Shown here: in pieces, positions 35,825 through 44,910 of the stretch
Layout: each line of letters begins with the position of its first letter
Numbering within the stretch: position 1 is the stretch's first letter
Origin: Mycobacterium sp. 141
GTDB taxonomy: Bacteria > Actinomycetota > Actinomycetes > Mycobacteriales > Mycobacteriaceae
Assembly: GCF_000382405.1 (NCBI RefSeq)
Contig: NZ_KB908258.1
Location: 248,001-312,000 of the forward strand
DNA length: 64,000 nucleotides
Direction: 5' to 3'
Position numbers and translations under genes: made by a program
Notes under the pieces: model-generated
Told to the model about the DNA's origin: nothing
Seen by the model: the letters and a program-made list of their open reading frames with translations, nothing else
The model's database searches: none

Positions 35825-36490
35825 ATGGTCAGCTCCGACGAGACTCCGGGTCAGCCGCACCCCAGCCACGCCGAGGCGATCGTCACGCACGCCGAACGGT
35901 CGATTTCCGAGGACGCGATCGTGGCGGCCGCGCGCGAACGCGCGGTAGACATCGGCGCCGGGGCGGTCACACCGGCGGTCGGCGCGCTGTTGAGCGTGCT
36001 GGCGCGACTCACCGGCGGCCGAGCCGTGGTCGAGGTGGGCACCGGCGCCGGGGTCAGCGGCCTATGGCTGCTCTCGGGCATGCGTGACGACGGTGTGCTC
36101 ACCACGATCGACGTCGAACCCGAGCATCTGCGGATCGCCAAGCAGGGATTCAGCGAGTCCGGCGTCGGGCCGGGCCGCACGCGCCTGATCAGCGGGCGTG
36201 CCCAGGACGTGCTGACGCGGCTCGCCGACGAGTCCTACGACCTGGTGTTCATCGACGCCGAGCCGGTCGACCAACCACAGTTCGTGACCGAAGGGGTCCG
36301 CCTGCTGCGTCCCGGCGGGGCCATCGTGGTGCACCGGGCCGCGCTCGGCGGACGTGCGGGCGACGCGACCGCTCGCGATGCCGAGGTGACGGCGGTACGC
36401 GAAGCGGCCCGGCTCATCGCCGAGGACGAGCGGCTCACCCCGGTGCTGATCCCGCTCGGCGACGGCCTGCTCGCCGCCGTGCGCGACTGA
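35825..36490 (+). CDS. O-methyltransferase (Rv1220c-like)
   Basis: A 221-residue SAM-dependent enzyme of the catechol/caffeoyl-CoA O-methyltransferase group. ATG 35825 gives the family N-terminus; an in-frame ATG at 35723 is probably within the leader or the sigE promoter region. Motif I is [19 protein letters not shown], acidic loop [10 protein letters not shown], and the metal/active-site region [20 protein letters not shown]. The glycine-rich region and overall length match the structurally studied mycobacterial Rv1220c. The substrate is unknown. It is divergent from sigE and may respond to the same region. Confidence 0.92.
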   Translation: MVSSDETPGQPHPSHAEAIVTHAERSISEDAIVAAARERAVDIGAGAVTPAVGALLSVLARLTGGRAVVEVGTGAGVSGLWLLSGMRDDGVLTTIDVEPEHLRIAKQGFSESGVGPGRTRLISGRAQDVLTRLADESYDLVFIDAEPVDQPQFVTEGVRLLRPGGAIVVHRAALGGRAGDATARDAEVTAVREAARLIAEDERLTPVLIPLGDGLLAAVRD

Positions 36491-36511
36491 GTGTTCCCCG
36501 CACCCCTTTTC

Positions 36512-36570
36512 GCGAGCAGACAGCCAGGTACCGGACACGCCGCGTTTGGCGTACCGCCGTGTCTGCTCGC
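36512..36570. repeat. Inverted repeat with 11-base perfect arms
   Basis: GCGAGCAGACA (36512-36522) and TGTCTGCTCGC (36560-36570) are exact reverse complements separated by 37 bases, which themselves can pair (GGTAC with GTACC). It begins 21 bases after the O-methyltransferase stop. Could act as a terminator or be a dispersed REP-like element; GCGAGCAGAC-type motifs are, as far as I recall, common between mycobacterial genes. Confidence 0.7.
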
Positions 36571-36611
36571 CATGGTTTGGCGACCTTGACGAATTCCTGA
36601 CGTGCCACCCC

Positions 36612-36657
36612 TTGACGCTGCACTGAACGCGCGTTTAGCCTACTAAACATGCGTTCA
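36612..36657 (+). promoter_or_regulatory. Promoter and 34-base TetR operator over the start codon
   Basis: TTGACG (36612-36617) and TAGCCT (36636-36641) are spaced 18 bases and predict a transcript starting at or next to ATG 36649, so it may be leaderless. Arms TGAACGCGCGTTTAG (36624-36638) and CTAAACATGCGTTCA (36643-36657) are inverted with 13 of 15 matches and cover the -10 and start codon, a classic autorepression layout. Confidence 0.75.
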
Positions 36658-37329
36658 GTACACGAAGATCGAACGACCACGGCGCGGATCCGCGACGCCG
36701 CGATCGACCAGTTCGGCCAACACGGCTTCAGTGTCGGCCTGCGCACCATCGCCGAGGCCGCCGGAGTCAGTGCAGCCTTGGTGATTCACCACTTCGGCTC
36801 CAAGGACGGCCTGCGCAAGTCCTGCGACGCCTACGTGACCGAGGTCATCCGCGACGCCAAGTCGGAGTCGATGCAGACCTCTGACCCGGCGAGTTGGCTT
36901 GCCCAGATGGCCGAGATCGAATCGTTCGCGCCCCTGGTCGCATATCTGGTGCGCAGCATGCAGTCCGGTAGCGACCTGGCGAAATCGTTCTGGCTGAAGA
37001 TGGTCGAGAACGCCGAGCAGTATCTCGAGGAGGGCGTGCGCACCGGTGTCCTCAAGCCGAGCAGGGACCCCCGCGCACGCGCTCGCTACCTGGCGATCTG
37101 CGGCGGCGGCGCGTTCCTGCTCTACATCCAGATGCACGACAACCCAACCGATCTGCGCACAGTCCTGCACGACTACGGCGAGGAGATGGTGCTGCCGGCG
37201 CTGGAGATCTACACCAACGGACTGATGGCCGATTCCACCATGTACGACGCGTTCCTGGCCCAGCGCGAAAAGGGCATCCCGTTCAGCGGCGCCCAGACAC
37301 CGGTGCCCCCAGAACCCCAAGGAGTGTGA
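36649..37329 (+). CDS. TetR-family regulator of the downstream ABC efflux operon (Rv1219c-like)
   Basis: A 226-residue repressor. The N-terminal HTH is at about residues 10-55 (ARIRDAAIDQFGQHGFSVGL, TIAEAAGVSAALVIHHFGSK); the rest is a helical ligand-binding and dimer domain (YLVRSMQSGSDLAKSFWLKM). Its start codon lies inside a 34-base dyad, so it should repress its own transcription. The ABC ATPase gene follows after one base, so drug binding would release the whole operon, as reported for Rv1219c with Rv1218c-Rv1217c in M. tuberculosis. Confidence 0.93.
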   Translation: MRSVHEDRTTTARIRDAAIDQFGQHGFSVGLRTIAEAAGVSAALVIHHFGSKDGLRKSCDAYVTEVIRDAKSESMQTSDPASWLAQMAEIESFAPLVAYLVRSMQSGSDLAKSFWLKMVENAEQYLEEGVRTGVLKPSRDPRARARYLAICGGGAFLLYIQMHDNPTDLRTVLHDYGEEMVLPALEIYTNGLMADSTMYDAFLAQREKGIPFSGAQTPVPPEPQGV

Positions 37330-37330
37330 G

Positions 37331-38227
37331 ATGCACGCCGCCGCAATCGAAATCCAGGGCCTGTCAAAGTCTTTCGGCCGAACCAAAGCGCTCGATGGAC
37401 TCAATCTGAGCGTGGCGCCCGGCGCCGTCACCGGATTCCTCGGCCCCAACGGCGCAGGCAAGTCCACCACGATCCGGGTACTGCTCGGCCTGCTCCGCGC
37501 CGACGGCGGAACCGTGCGACTGCTCGGCGGCGACCCGTGGCACGACGCCGTGGCGTTGCACCGCAGGATCGCCTATGTGCCCGGCGATGTCACGTTGTGG
37601 CCCAACCTCACCGGCATGCAGGTGATCGACTTTCTGACCGGTCTGCGCGGCAACAACATCGACACCCGCAGGCGCGATCAACTCATCGAGCGCTTCGAGC
37701 TGGATCCGCACAAGAAAGCCAGGACCTACTCCAAGGGCAACCGGCAGAAGGTGGCGATCGTTGCGGCCTTCAGCACCAACGCCGAACTCTACATCCTCGA
37801 TGAACCCACCTCCGGTCTGGACCCGTTGATGGAGAAGGCTTTTCAGCAGTGCGTCAGCGAGGTCTCGGCTCTCGGCGCCGCGGTGCTGCTGTCGAGCCAC
37901 ATCCTCGCCGAGGTGGAGAAGCTGTGCGACAACGTGACCATCATCCGCGGCGGCCGCACAGTGCGGTCCGGCACGCTGAGCCAGCTGCGTCACCTCATGC
38001 AGACCACGGTCCAGGTGCGCACCAACACCGATGGCCAGGTACTGCAGCGCATACCGTACGTGCACGATTTCGCCGTCGCCGACGGCCATTACCGGTTCTC
38101 GGTCGACCGCTCCGATCTCGACAGAACCATGGTCGAACTGGCTGAGCTCGGCATCCGGGATCTCTCGGTGACACCGGCATCGCTGGAGGATCTGTTCCTG
38201 CGTGAGTACCAACGGGTGTCGTCATGA
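37331..38227 (+). CDS. ABC transporter ATP-binding protein, drug efflux type (Rv1218c-like)
   Basis: A 298-residue cytosolic ATPase. Walker A GPNGAGKST (about 37-45), signature YSKGNRQKVAIVAAF near 135, Walker B LYILDEPTSGLDPLM and switch His in LSSHILAEVEKL; the fold and C-terminal extension match DrrA-like exporters. AAGGAG lies upstream of ATG 37331. It overlaps the permease gene by 4 bases and should form a tetronasin/multidrug-type exporter with it. Rv1218c is linked to efflux of several novel antimycobacterial scaffolds. Confidence 0.94.
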   Translation: MHAAAIEIQGLSKSFGRTKALDGLNLSVAPGAVTGFLGPNGAGKSTTIRVLLGLLRADGGTVRLLGGDPWHDAVALHRRIAYVPGDVTLWPNLTGMQVIDFLTGLRGNNIDTRRRDQLIERFELDPHKKARTYSKGNRQKVAIVAAFSTNAELYILDEPTSGLDPLMEKAFQQCVSEVSALGAAVLLSSHILAEVEKLCDNVTIIRGGRTVRSGTLSQLRHLMQTTVQVRTNTDGQVLQRIPYVHDFAVADGHYRFSVDRSDLDRTMVELAELGIRDLSVTPASLEDLFLREYQRVSS

Positions 38228-39816
38228 CCACAGTGGTGCTCGACGAGCGGTCGTCGTTCGCCGGTACCGCCGAGCTGCTGCGGCTGGGGGTCCGCCGCGA
38301 CCGCGTTCGCCTCAGCGTCTGGGTCGCCGTCCTGACGCTGATGATGGTGTACGCGCCCAACACCATCAAGTTCGCCTATCCCGAAGAGCAGCAGCGCTTG
38401 TCGCGCGTGGAACTGCTCAAGACGCCCGCCGGCACCATGTTCGGCGGACCGATGTTCGGTCACAACGAGACCGACCTCGGCGTGATGATGGCCAACGAGC
38501 TGATGCTCACGCTGATCATCGCGACCTCGATACTGGCCATCTCCACCGTGATTCGCCACACCCGGGCCGAGGAGGAAAGCGGCGCAGCCGAACTCGTAGC
38601 GTCCTCGGTGGTCGGCAGGCACGCCCGGACCTGCGCCGCGCTGGCGCTGATCGGCGCGGTCAACGCGGTGCTCGCGGTCACCATGACCGTGGCCATGGCC
38701 TCGACCGGTTTTGCTGTCGCCGACACCGCCGCGATGTGCGTGGGCATCACCGGGGTGGCGATGGTGTTCGGCGCGATCGCCGCCGTCACAGCACAGCTGT
38801 GGCGAGCCGCGCGTACCGCCACCGGGGCCGCAATGGGCACGTTGGCCCTGGCCGCACTGGTGCGCGGCGTCGGCGACGTCATCGACAACTCCGGCAGCGC
38901 ACTGAGCTGGTTCTCCCCGATCGCGTGGGCCCAGCAGATGCGAGCATTCGTGGACCTGCGTTGGTGGCCGCTGGGCATGCTGGTGACGCTGACGGTAGCG
39001 CTCATGCTGCTGGCCGCGACGTTGGAGACCAGAAGGCAGTACGACGACGGCAATCTGCCGTCTACCGGCGAACATGCAGACGCACATCGGATTTCGGGAC
39101 CGTTCCAACTGCACATGACCCTGCAGCGGGGTCCGACCGTCGGCTGGGGTATCGGGCTGTTCCTGGCCGGTTTGGCGTTCGGTTCGATGACGAAATCACT
39201 GCTGGACGCTGCGCGGACCAACGAGTTCATCGCCCGGGTACTGGCCGCCCAGGGCAACGACGGCGTCTACACCACCATGACGCAGTTCCTGGCCGCCGCG
39301 ACATCGGCCTACGTGGTCTCGACCGTGCTGCGGATCTACGGGGACGAGCAGGCCGGCCTCGGTGAGGCGGTGCTGGCCGGCGCCGTGTCGCGATGGCGTT
39401 GGCTACTCGAGGCGGTGGCGTCAGCCGTGCTTGGCTCGGCCGTTTTGCTGCTGCTGGCCGGATTGGGCAACGGCCTGGGTGCCGGCATCGCGCTAGGTGA
39501 GCCCGCCACGATCGCCCGGTTGACGTTGGCCGGGTTGGGATTCGTGCCGGCCATGGCGGTGCTCGCCGCCGTCGCGGCCCTCGCAGTCGCTCTGCGTCGG
39601 CCCTGGATCGGTTGGCTGGCGGTCACTTTCGTCGTTGTCGCGCTCTACCTCGGGGCGCTGCTGCGGCTGCCCCGTTGGCTGCTCGATTTGTCCCCGGTCA
39701 GCCGGACGACCATACCCAGCCATGCTCCGCTTGCCGGGCTGGCTGTGATGATCATCGCCGCAACAACATTGGCTCTGCTAGCGGGCTGGATCTACCGCCG
39801 CCGCGACGCCGTGTAG
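38224..39816 (+). CDS. ABC transporter permease, two six-helix halves (Rv1217c-like)
   Basis: A 530-residue membrane protein overlapping the ATPase gene (ATGA). The hydrophobic pattern gives about 12 helices in two halves, each with an export-type loop ending in E-rich segments (RAEEESGAAELVASSVVGRH; YGDEQAGLGEAVLAGAVSRW), as in tetronasin-resistance permeases. A single polypeptide therefore supplies the whole channel. It ends by the motif WIYRRRDAV. The remnant of an unrelated methyltransferase gene follows directly. Confidence 0.93.
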   Translation: MTTVVLDERSSFAGTAELLRLGVRRDRVRLSVWVAVLTLMMVYAPNTIKFAYPEEQQRLSRVELLKTPAGTMFGGPMFGHNETDLGVMMANELMLTLIIATSILAISTVIRHTRAEEESGAAELVASSVVGRHARTCAALALIGAVNAVLAVTMTVAMASTGFAVADTAAMCVGITGVAMVFGAIAAVTAQLWRAARTATGAAMGTLALAALVRGVGDVIDNSGSALSWFSPIAWAQQMRAFVDLRWWPLGMLVTLTVALMLLAATLETRRQYDDGNLPSTGEHADAHRISGPFQLHMTLQRGPTVGWGIGLFLAGLAFGSMTKSLLDAARTNEFIARVLAAQGNDGVYTTMTQFLAAATSAYVVSTVLRIYGDEQAGLGEAVLAGAVSRWRWLLEAVASAVLGSAVLLLLAGLGNGLGAGIALGEPATIARLTLAGLGFVPAMAVLAAVAALAVALRRPWIGWLAVTFVVVALYLGALLRLPRWLLDLSPVSRTTIPSHAPLAGLAVMIIAATTLALLAGWIYRRRDAV

Positions 39817-39822
39817 CCGGGA

Positions 39823-40022
39823 GGACACCCCATGTACGTCGGCAACGTGATGGCATGCCGCTGGCGCTGGGTTCGTATTGGGCGCTGTTGGCGGTGTTCG
39901 TGACGTTGCCTGCGCTGGCGGCACGCATCACCGACGAGGAGAAGATGCTGCGCGCCGAACTCGACGGGTACGCCGCCTACACCGAGAAGGTGCGGTACCG
40001 GCTGATGCCTTACGTGTGGTGA
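39823..40022 (+). pseudogene. Decayed fragment of an isoprenylcysteine carboxyl methyltransferase-like gene
   Basis: In one frame the sequence reads GHPMYVGNVM (39823-39852), the SAM-binding ICMT/PEMT signature. In the next frame it continues GMPLALGSYWALLAVF (from 39852), then DEEKMLRAELDGY, then VRYRLMPYVW and a stop at 40022, the normal end of this family. The N-terminal membrane helices are missing and the two pieces are out of frame at about 39852. ATG 39855 could still give a 55-residue peptide, but nothing suggests function. Confidence 0.75.
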
Positions 40023-40071
40023 CGACGCGACAATGGCCCTTGACCAAGGCGCACCCCGCAGATGGCCGGGA

Positions 40072-41286
40072 TCAGATCCAGACACCCTTGCCGACGGTGA
40101 CTACCCCGCCGGCACTGACCGCGAAGCGCTCGCGGTCCTTCTCCAGGTCGATCCCCACCATCTCGCCCGGCCCCACGACAACGTTCTTGTCCAGGATCGC
40201 CTTGCGCACCACGGCGCCGCGCCCCAAGCGGGTTCCTGGCATCAGCACGCTGCCCTCGACGATCGCCCCGTCGTCGATCACCACGTTTGACGACACCACC
40301 GAATTGCGCACGGAGGCTGCAGAAATAATGCTCCCTGCACCGACCACCGACTCCTGCGCCGAGCCGCCGTTGACGAACTTGGCCGGAGCGAGGTTCTCCG
40401 ATGCGCCACGGATCGGCCAGCGCTTGTTGTACAGGTTGAACACCGGGTGCACCGACACCAGATCCATGTGCGCGTCGTAGAACGCATCCAGGGTGCCCAC
40501 ATCACGCCAGTAGCCGTGGTCACGTTCGGTGGCCCCGGGTACCTCGTTGTTGTTGAAGTCGTACACCGCCGCCACGCCGTCGGACACCAGCCGGGGAATG
40601 ATGTCACCGCCCATGTCATGGTCGGAGCCGTCCTCGTCGGCGTCGGCCCGGATGGCATCGATGAGCACTTTGGTGGTGAAGATGTAGTTGCCCATCGAGA
40701 CGAAGGTCTGCTCCGGATCGTCCGGGGTACCCGGCGGATCTGCCGGCTTTTCGACGAATTCCCGGATTCGGCCGGAGTCGTCAGCGCCGATGCAGCCGAA
40801 TGCGCTGGCCTCCGCGCGTGGCACTCGGATACCGGCAACCGTCGCCCCTGCTCCGCTCTCGATGTGAAATTGGAGCATCTGCTCCGGATCCATGCGGTAC
40901 ACGTGGTCGGCGCCGAAGATGATGATGTAGTCCGGGTCTTCGTCGTAGATCAGGTTCAGTGACTGATAGATCGCATCGGCAGATCCGGTGTACCACCGCG
41001 GCCCGAGCCGTTGCTGTGCGGGCACCGGGGTGATGTACTCGCCGGCCAGCCCGGACAACCGCCAGTTCTGGCTGATATGACGGTCGAGCGAATGCGACTT
41101 GTATTGCGTGAGAACACAGATGCGCAGAAAACGTGCGTTGACCAGATTCGACAGCACGAAGTCGATCAACCGATATGCACCGCCAAATGGAACCGCCGGC
41201 TTGGCCCGGTCCGCCGTCAACGGATACAGCCGCTTGCCCTCTCCGCCGGCCAGAACGACGCCCAGCACGTGTGGCAGCTCCTTCAT
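40072..41286 (-). CDS. glgC: Glucose-1-phosphate adenylyltransferase
   Basis: A 404-residue cytosolic enzyme making ADP-glucose from glucose-1-phosphate and ATP, the committed step of alpha-glucan synthesis. The nucleotidyltransferase domain has [58 protein letters not shown] and FVEKPADPP; the C-terminal part is a left-handed beta-helix with hexapeptide turns ([20 protein letters not shown]). It is divergent from glgM, which uses its product. Regulation could be shared in the 147-base gap (41287-41433), where I see no clear operator. Confidence 0.97.
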   Translation of the reverse strand: MKELPHVLGVVLAGGEGKRLYPLTADRAKPAVPFGGAYRLIDFVLSNLVNARFLRICVLTQYKSHSLDRHISQNWRLSGLAGEYITPVPAQQRLGPRWYTGSADAIYQSLNLIYDEDPDYIIIFGADHVYRMDPEQMLQFHIESGAGATVAGIRVPRAEASAFGCIGADDSGRIREFVEKPADPPGTPDDPEQTFVSMGNYIFTTKVLIDAIRADADEDGSDHDMGGDIIPRLVSDGVAAVYDFNNNEVPGATERDHGYWRDVGTLDAFYDAHMDLVSVHPVFNLYNKRWPIRGASENLAPAKFVNGGSAQESVVGAGSIISAASVRNSVVSSNVVIDDGAIVEGSVLMPGTRLGRGAVVRKAILDKNVVVGPGEMVGIDLEKDRERFAVSAGGVVTVGKGVWI

Positions 41287-41433
41287 GCTGCAAACCTATC
41301 CCGCAGACAAGCAGTGCTGCCAGCCATCGACGCCATTGGTGACCCGCTTGCACATCGCCCGTGATGAATATTTCTCAGTATCAGGTTGCCGACAATCCTG
41401 CGGTCTGGCGGACCAGCCGTTACGGTGCCACAT

Positions 41434-42597
41434 ATGCGGGTGGCCATGATGACTCGGGAATATCCACCCGAGGTGTACGGCGGTGCGGGAGTTCATGTCA
41501 CGGAGCTCGTCGCTCAGCTACGTCAGTTGTGTGAAGTCGACGTGCACTGTATGGGTGCACCGCGTGAAGGCGCCATCGTGGCACAGCCCGATCCGGCGCT
41601 GCGGGGTGCCAACGCGGCACTGTCGACGCTGTCGGCGGACCTCAATATGGTCAACAGTGCCGAGCAGGCGACCGTGGTGCATTCGCACACCTGGTACACC
41701 GGCATGGCCGGGCATCTCACCGCGCTGCTCTACGGCATCCCCCACGTGCTCACGGCGCACTCGCTGGAACCGATGCGGCCATGGAAGGCCGAGCAGCTCG
41801 CCGGCGGCTACCGGATCTCATGCTGGGTGGAACGCACAGCCGTCGAGGCGGCCGATGCGGTGATCGCGGTGAGTTCCGGGATGCGCAAGGATGTCCTTCG
41901 CACGTATCCGGCGCTCGACCCGGCCCGAGTGCATGTGGTGCGCAACGGGATAGACACCGACGTCTGGTTTCCCGCTCCCCCGGCGCAGGAGCAGTCGGTG
42001 CTGGCCGAGCTCGGTGTCGACCCGACCCGACCGATCGTCGCGTTCGTCGGCCGCATCACCCGTCAAAAGGGCGTGGCGCATCTGGTCGCCGCGGCACACA
42101 AGTTCAGCCCGGACGTGCAGCTGGTGTTGTGTGCGGGAGCACCCGACACCCCGGAAATCGCTGCGGAGATCTCCGGGGCGGTAGCCGATCTGGCCCGCGC
42201 ACGCACCGGCGTGTTCTGGGTGCAGGAAATGCTGCCGACCAACAAGATTCGCGAAATACTTTCCGCTGCAGTAGTTTTCGTGTGCCCGTCGGTCTATGAG
42301 CCGCTGGGCATCGTGAATCTGGAAGCGATGGCTTGCTCGACAGCGGTGGTGGCGTCGGACGTGGGCGGCATCCCCGAGGTGGTCGACGACGGACAGACCG
42401 GGCTACTGGTGCACTACGACGCGGCAGAACCAGCCGCTTTCGAGGCGAACCTGGCCGAGGCCGTCAACTCATTGGTGGCCGATCCCGAGCGAGCCGCCGG
42501 GTACGGGGTTGCCGGACGCGAACGGTGCATCCGGGAATTCTCGTGGGCTCACATCGCCGAGCAGACGTTGGAGATCTACCGCAAAGTGACGGCATAG
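41434..42597 (+). CDS. glgM: ADP-glucose-using GT4 glycosyltransferase (alpha-maltose-1-phosphate synthase GlgM/GlgA)
   Basis: A 387-residue GT4 glycosyltransferase. ATG 41434 gives the standard N-terminus with [20 protein letters not shown]. Other hallmarks are [45 protein letters not shown] and the donor-binding [20 protein letters not shown]. In mycobacteria this protein joins ADP-glucose to glucose-1-phosphate, making maltose-1-phosphate for the GlgE pathway (Rv1212c). It is divergent from glgC and faces an 18-base-pair hairpin at its end. Confidence 0.95.
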   Translation: MRVAMMTREYPPEVYGGAGVHVTELVAQLRQLCEVDVHCMGAPREGAIVAQPDPALRGANAALSTLSADLNMVNSAEQATVVHSHTWYTGMAGHLTALLYGIPHVLTAHSLEPMRPWKAEQLAGGYRISCWVERTAVEAADAVIAVSSGMRKDVLRTYPALDPARVHVVRNGIDTDVWFPAPPAQEQSVLAELGVDPTRPIVAFVGRITRQKGVAHLVAAAHKFSPDVQLVLCAGAPDTPEIAAEISGAVADLARARTGVFWVQEMLPTNKIREILSAAVVFVCPSVYEPLGIVNLEAMACSTAVVASDVGGIPEVVDDGQTGLLVHYDAAEPAAFEANLAEAVNSLVADPERAAGYGVAGRERCIREFSWAHIAEQTLEIYRKVTA

Positions 42598-42601
42598 AGA
42601 T

Positions 42602-42642
42602 TCGGCGTGATCGGTTGCCTATGGGGCAATCGATCACGCCGA
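42602..42642. terminator. Strong hairpin between convergent glgM and DUF3117 gene
   Basis: TCGGCGTGATCGGTTGCC (42602-42619) pairs with GGCAATCGATCACGCCGA (42625-42642): 17 of 18 positions pair and one is G-U or A-C, with a five-base TATGG loop. It lies exactly between two convergent stops and can serve both directions. There is no U-tract, usual for mycobacteria. Confidence 0.85.
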
Positions 42643-42646
42643 CGCA

Positions 42647-42814
42647 CTAACTGGTGACGCCCTTGAGTTCGTCGCCGAGAGCGGCCGCCTCGTCCGGGGT
42701 CAGCTCGACGACCAGGCGCCCCCCGCCCTCCAGCGGTACCCGCATCACGATGCCTCGCCCCTCTTTGGTTGCTTCCAGTGGACCGTCACCGGTCCGGGGC
42801 TTCATCGCCGCCAT
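42647..42814 (-). CDS. DUF3117 small conserved protein (Rv1211-like)
   Basis: A 55-residue protein that is almost invariant in actinobacteria. ATG 42814 is preceded by GGAGGGAG, so the longer frame to 42898 is not used. The sequence MAAMKPRTGDGPLEATKEGR then IVMRVPLEGGGRLVVELTPDE is typical of the family. It is probably a small alpha/beta protein in the cytosol; no function is established. It lies 115 bases downstream of tagA on the same strand and may have its own promoter there. Its 3' end is the shared hairpin with glgM. Confidence 0.93.
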   Translation of the reverse strand: MAAMKPRTGDGPLEATKEGRGIVMRVPLEGGGRLVVELTPDEAAALGDELKGVTS

Positions 42815-42929
42815 CGAGTGCTCCCTCCAAATGAGCCCGCCCACGCCAGTGGGTCGGGTCGGGGCCGGCACCGCCCACTCGTCGACGGCACCCGGCACTG
42901 AACTGCTACTGAACTACCCCTATTCTTCC

Positions 42930-43553
42930 CTATGCGCGTCGCTGGGTGTGCGAAGACCCGTCGGATGTCTGGCGGCGTGCCGTGTGGCGGACCACGGGAA
43001 CCCAACAGGACGCGACATGGTCATCGACCATTCCAGTGGCTTGCATCAACGCGTACGCAGTCGTCGGCCCGACGAATTTGAAGCCGCGCCGCTTGAGTTC
43101 CTTGGCCATTGCCGTCGACTCCGGGGTTACCGCGGGCACCTGTGAGAGGTCAGCGGGCCGCGGGCGGGGCGGCGGAGCGAACGACCACAACAACTCTGCG
43201 AGGTCCACATCCAGTTCCGTCACGGCCTTGGCATTGGCGATGGTGGCCAGGATCTTGGCCCGGTTGCGCACGATGCCCGTATCGTCCATCAGCCGCTCGA
43301 TGTCAGCGTCGGCGTAATCCGCGACCGTGGCGGGGTCGAAGTCATCGAACGCGCGGCGGAAGTTCTCGCGCTTTCGCAGGATCGTCAGCCAGGACAGACC
43401 GCTCTGGAACGCTTCGAGGCTGACCCGCTCGAACAGTGCCACGGGATCCCGCAATGGCTGGCCCCACTCGGTGTCGTGGTAGTCGCGGTACAGCGTGGCG
43501 CCCACAGCGCTGTCGACCGCCCAGCCGCAACGGGTGCGACCGTCGTCGGTCAC
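42930..43553 (-). CDS. tagA: DNA-3-methyladenine glycosylase I
   Basis: A 207-residue base-excision repair enzyme that removes 3-methyladenine from DNA. GTG 43553 overlaps the upstream gene stop. Family signatures are present: RCGWAVDS at the N-terminus, YHDTEWGQPLRD, LFERVSLEAFQSGLSWLTIL, and FKFVGPTTAYALMQATGMVDDH, including the zinc-binding Cys and His residues. It is the fourth gene of the folP2-gpgS group. A second alkylation repair gene is not close. Confidence 0.95.
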   Translation of the reverse strand: MTDDGRTRCGWAVDSAVGATLYRDYHDTEWGQPLRDPVALFERVSLEAFQSGLSWLTILRKRENFRRAFDDFDPATVADYADADIERLMDDTGIVRNRAKILATIANAKAVTELDVDLAELLWSFAPPPRPRPADLSQVPAVTPESTAMAKELKRRGFKFVGPTTAYALMQATGMVDDHVASCWVPVVRHTARRQTSDGSSHTQRRA

Positions 43554-43918
43554 GGTTCGTCCGACACGCGAATCTGGCCGGCGGTGGCCGATACCTCGGC
43601 ATCGTCGCCCTCGGTATCGTCGGCAATCCCGTACGCCGCCCGCAAAGCGGCCAGCTCACCACGCAAGCCGTCGAGTTCCTGCCCCAACCGGTCGAGGACC
43701 CAGTCCACCTCGCTGGTCTTGTAGCCGCGCACTGCCTGGGCGAATCGCAGGGCATCCACGTCGGCGCTCGTGACGCCGGAGGCCGGCAGGACCGTCGCCG
43801 TCGTGCCACGCGGCAGCGGAGGCAACGTCTCGCCGCGGCCGAAGATCACGCTGCCCACCCCGAACAGCACGATGGCTACCAGTACCAGCACCACCAGGTA
43901 CAGCAGAATCAATGTCAC
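43550..43918 (-). CDS. DivIVA-domain membrane-anchored protein (Rv1209-like)
   Basis: A 122-residue protein with one N-terminal membrane helix (LILLYLVVLVLVAIVLFGVG, residues 3-22) and a short linker, then a DivIVA-like segment (VDALRFAQAVRGYKTSEVDW) that continues into a coiled coil (VLDRLGQELDGLRGELAALR). The signature RFAQAVRGYKTSEVD is typical of DivIVA_domain proteins, which often recognise curved membranes at poles or septa. It overlaps tagA by 4 bases. A cell-shape or wall role is possible. Confidence 0.88.
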   Translation of the reverse strand: MTLILLYLVVLVLVAIVLFGVGSVIFGRGETLPPLPRGTTATVLPASGVTSADVDALRFAQAVRGYKTSEVDWVLDRLGQELDGLRGELAALRAAYGIADDTEGDDAEVSATAGQIRVSDEP

Positions 43919-43959
43919 ACCGTCGATACTGCCTCAACCGTCCGACAACGGTCCGCGGG

Positions 43960-44910
43960 CTAGTGAGGACGCAGGGTCACCATCGGCGGTCGATCCGCCA
44001 GCGACACCGACGACACCCGCGGGGTGAACCCGTCGCCGTCGGCGAAGAACTGGGTGAGCCCGAGGCCGGAGTCGGCGATGCCGCAGCGGGACAGCAGCGT
44101 CGCGATCACCTGCCGGCTCATCGAGGCCAGTTCGGTCAGCGGCCGGTTGCGGTGTGTGCGCACGCCCAGGTTCACCTGGGCGATCGCGTCCAGGCCGAGC
44201 TGGTCGTAGGTGTCGACCAGCAGGCCGACCTCCACGCCATAGCCCGGTGCGAACGGCACCGAGGTGAGCAGCTCCCGGGTCGCGGCGGACTCGCCGCCGA
44301 GCGGCTGCATGACACAGTTCAGCTCGGGCCGCAGAGAAGCGAGCAGCGGGCGGGCGACAAGCTCGGTGACCCGTCCGCCGCCGTTGGCGTCCTCGCTGCC
44401 GCTGATCTTGAGCGGGCGCCGGTAGAACCCTTTGACCAGGTGCACACCGTCGGTGGTCAGCAGCGGTCCGAGCAGCCTCGGCACGAACATCGGGTCGGGG
44501 TCGATCAGGTCGGAGTCGACGAAGGCGACGAGGTCGCCGGTGGTTGCGGCCAGTGACCGCCACAGCACTTCACCTTTGCCGGGTTGCGGCGGAACCTCGG
44601 GCAGCGCCACCTCGCGGCTGACCACCCGGGCGCCGGCCGCGAGCGCGCGGATCTCGGTGTCGTCGGTGGAGCCGGAATCGAGCACGATCAGCTCGTCGAC
44701 CAGGCCGCCGAGCAGCGGCGTGATGGTCTCGACGACCGATCCGACGGTTTCTCCCTCGTTGAGGGCGGGCAGCACGACCGAGACAGTGCGGCCGGCCTTG
44801 GCGGCTTCCAGTTCGGCCACGGTCCATGCCGGACGGTCCCAGCTGCGGTCGGTCAACCAGCGGTGTCCGGCAACGCCGTCGGTGACGGCCAGTTCGGGCA
44901 TTAGGGTCAT
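43960..44910 (-). CDS. gpgS: Glucosyl-3-phosphoglycerate synthase GpgS
   Basis: A 316-residue GT81 glycosyltransferase that transfers glucose from UDP- or ADP-glucose to 3-phosphoglycerate, the first step of methylglucose lipopolysaccharide synthesis. ATG 44910, behind GAGGGG, overlaps the folP2 stop by 4 bases. The GT-A fold is seen in VVLPALNEGETVGSV, IVLDSGSTDDTE and the DSD metal motif (AFVDSDLID); the acceptor-binding region is GGGRVTELVARPLLA and GYGVEVGLLVDTYD. The glgM gene nearby makes a related sugar donor pathway. Confidence 0.95.
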   Translation of the reverse strand: MTLMPELAVTDGVAGHRWLTDRSWDRPAWTVAELEAAKAGRTVSVVLPALNEGETVGSVVETITPLLGGLVDELIVLDSGSTDDTEIRALAAGARVVSREVALPEVPPQPGKGEVLWRSLAATTGDLVAFVDSDLIDPDPMFVPRLLGPLLTTDGVHLVKGFYRRPLKISGSEDANGGGRVTELVARPLLASLRPELNCVMQPLGGESAATRELLTSVPFAPGYGVEVGLLVDTYDQLGLDAIAQVNLGVRTHRNRPLTELASMSRQVIATLLSRCGIADSGLGLTQFFADGDGFTPRVSSVSLADRPPMVTLRPH

